Source: an uncultured Chitinophagaceae bacterium
GTDB lineage: Bacteria; Bacteroidota; Bacteroidia; Chitinophagales; Chitinophagaceae
NCBI GenBank assembly: GCA_937919945.1
Contig: CALESY010000144.1
Span: 1 to 40,857 of the forward strand
Reading direction: 5' to 3'
Length of the DNA stretch: 40,857 bases
The translations under genes were made by a program, and so were the position numbers. Below are positions 39,787 through 40,857 of this stretch, piece after piece (position 1 is the first letter of the stretch; every line of letters starts with the position of its first letter). Below the pieces are notes generated by a model that saw nothing but the letters and a program-made list of their open reading frames with translations, was not told the DNA's origin and ran no database searches.

Positions 39787-40668
39787 TTATGCCATTTCTT
39801 TCTTCATAGCGGCAGCCATTGTTTTACCTATATCAGCAGGGCTTGCCACTACGTGTATACCACACTCTGCCATTATCTTCATCTTAGCAGCTGCTGTATC
39901 TTCTGCACCACCCACAATGGCACCCGCATGTCCCATACGACGGCCTGGAGGAGCAGTTTGTCCTGCTATGAAACCTACAACCGGTTTGCGCATATTGTCT
40001 TTCAGCCAACGGGCAGCTTCTGCTTCCATGCCACCACCTATTTCACCAATCATAATGATACCTTCCGTTTCAGGATCGTTCATCAGCATTTCTACCGCTT
40101 CTTTAGTAGTAGTACCTATGATGGGGTCTCCACCTATACCAATAGCCGTTGTAATACCAAAGCCCGCTTTCACGGCTTGGTCTGCTGCTTCATACGTCAA
40201 CGTACCACTTTTAGATACGATGCCGATTGTACCTTTCTTAAAAATGAAGCCCGGCATGATGCCCACTTTCGCTTCATCAGCTGTTATAACCCCGGGACAG
40301 TTAGGCCCTATTAAGCGGCAATCTTTACCACGCAGATAGTCGCGCGCTTTTACCATATCCTGCACAGGGATACCCTCTGTAATACAAATAATAACTTTGA
40401 TACCTGCATCGGCAGCTTCCATGACTGCATCTGCAGCAAAAGCTGGCGGTACAAATATGATAGATACATCCGCACCTGTTGCATTTACGGCATCCAGCAC
40501 AGTATTAAAGACAGGACGGTCAAGATGCGTAGTGCCACCTTTGCCCGGTGTGATACCACCTACTACGTTGGTGCCATACTCTATCATCTGCCCGGCATGG
40601 AAAGTACCTTCTGTACCTGTAAAACCCTGTACTATTACTTTAGAATTTTTATTGACTAAAACAGCCAT
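39787..40668 (-). CDS. sucD: Succinyl-CoA synthetase alpha subunit
   Basis: With the beta subunit (SucC) it converts succinyl-CoA to succinate and makes ATP or GTP in the TCA cycle. The 293-residue protein has the CoA-binding domain (VIVQGFTGTEGTFHAGQMI), RLIGPNCPGVI, KSGTLTYEA, GGDPIIGT and the phospho-histidine H247 in GRRMGHAGAIVGG, which corresponds to E. coli His246. sucC is not adjacent, unlike in Proteobacteria. A -7 element (TATTTTTG) lies 29 bases upstream. Confidence 0.97.
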   Translation of the reverse strand: MAVLVNKNSKVIVQGFTGTEGTFHAGQMIEYGTNVVGGITPGKGGTTHLDRPVFNTVLDAVNATGADVSIIFVPPAFAADAVMEAADAGIKVIICITEGIPVQDMVKARDYLRGKDCRLIGPNCPGVITADEAKVGIMPGFIFKKGTIGIVSKSGTLTYEAADQAVKAGFGITTAIGIGGDPIIGTTTKEAVEMLMNDPETEGIIMIGEIGGGMEAEAARWLKDNMRKPVVGFIAGQTAPPGRRMGHAGAIVGGAEDTAAAKMKIMAECGIHVVASPADIGKTMAAAMKKEMA

Positions 40669-40696
40669 TGGAATATTATTTTTTTTGTAACGGTGG

Positions 40697-40704
40697 CAAA
40701 AATA
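40697..40704 (-). promoter_or_regulatory. Putative -7 element (TATTTTTG) of sucD
   Basis: TATTTTTG on the minus strand is identical to the -7 elements of icd (140) and kynU (16946) and lies 29 bases before sucD. The remaining bases to the window end (40705-40857) hold no gene that I can see. Confidence 0.5.
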
Positions 40705-40857
40705 AGGTTAAATCGGGTAAATAGGTAATTATCTTATAAGTAGCCCGGAATGCCTACCAGTAAAGGCTTTTTATATTAATGAAATTTCCATGACAATTTT
40801 TTTGTCATTCATTCCAACCTTTTAAACAATTTCTTCGTCTAAATATACATCAAGCGA

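Noticed and set aside
39685..40314. 209-residue plus-strand frame opposite sucD
   Set aside because: Passes through a terminator and is antisense to sucD; very rich in His/Cys/Phe as expected of a mirror frame.

Overview
The window looks like a chromosomal segment of a Bacteroidota bacterium, most likely a Chitinophagaceae-like member of the class Chitinophagia. The evidence is the protein families present (a TonB receptor with a carboxypeptidase-type N-terminal domain, head-GIN DUF2807, DUF2490, SPOR, and the Bacteroidota-type ctaB/coxIII/coxIII/coxIV/SCO1/DUF420 block). Almost no start codon has a Shine-Dalgarno sequence. Many genes are preceded by the TAnnTTTG -7 element typical of this phylum. 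No integrase, transposase, CRISPR array, prophage or toxin system was seen. Genes are densely packed on both strands in short operons.

Layout. 1-6.4 kb: the 3' end of a tRNA; a eukaryotic-type NADP isocitrate dehydrogenase; a reductase-like SDR; ftsY; a small membrane protein with a GT-C-like multi-pass protein; a cysteine-free sirtuin; and a candidate 50-residue membrane peptide. 6.4-10 kb (minus): SDR-type threonine dehydrogenase, carA, a DUF2147 protein and a DUF2807 lipoprotein. 9.9-14.2 kb (minus): haem O synthase, two COX III subunits, COX IV, SCO1, DUF420 and a CxxC mini-protein; subunits I and II are not in the window. 14.3-16.9 kb (minus): a lemA-TPM-TPM operon and a small outer-membrane-like protein.

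17-27.5 kb: kynU-ribF; holA and a DEDDy exonuclease; a coiled-coil membrane protein; an OmpR-type two-component pair; a second, E. coli-type isocitrate dehydrogenase overlapping deoC; then a SPOR protein overlapping an M20 amidohydrolase. 27.5-31.3 kb (minus): a tightly overlapping six-gene operon of acyl carrier protein, LPLAT acyltransferase, hotdog dehydratase, an uncharacterised secreted protein, a hotdog thioesterase and a ketosynthase. It resembles a reduced aryl-polyene/flexirubin cassette.

31.4-35.9 kb: a small unknown protein; a lipoprotein, TonB receptor and histidine-rich small protein set that looks like a metal-uptake locus; and a divergent DUF2490 gene. 35.9-40.9 kb: thiolase, a CoA-binding protein under a palindromic operator-like site, a cysteine-motif/CarboxypepD protein flanked by 40-bp direct repeats, anmK and sucD.

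Most of the window is housekeeping. The best leads for something undescribed are the reduced acyl operon with its secreted passenger, the putative metal-uptake locus, the zinc-less sirtuin with its upstream small ORF, the two unrelated isocitrate dehydrogenases, and the repeat-flanked gene near 38 kb. No clearly new system can be demonstrated from sequence alone.
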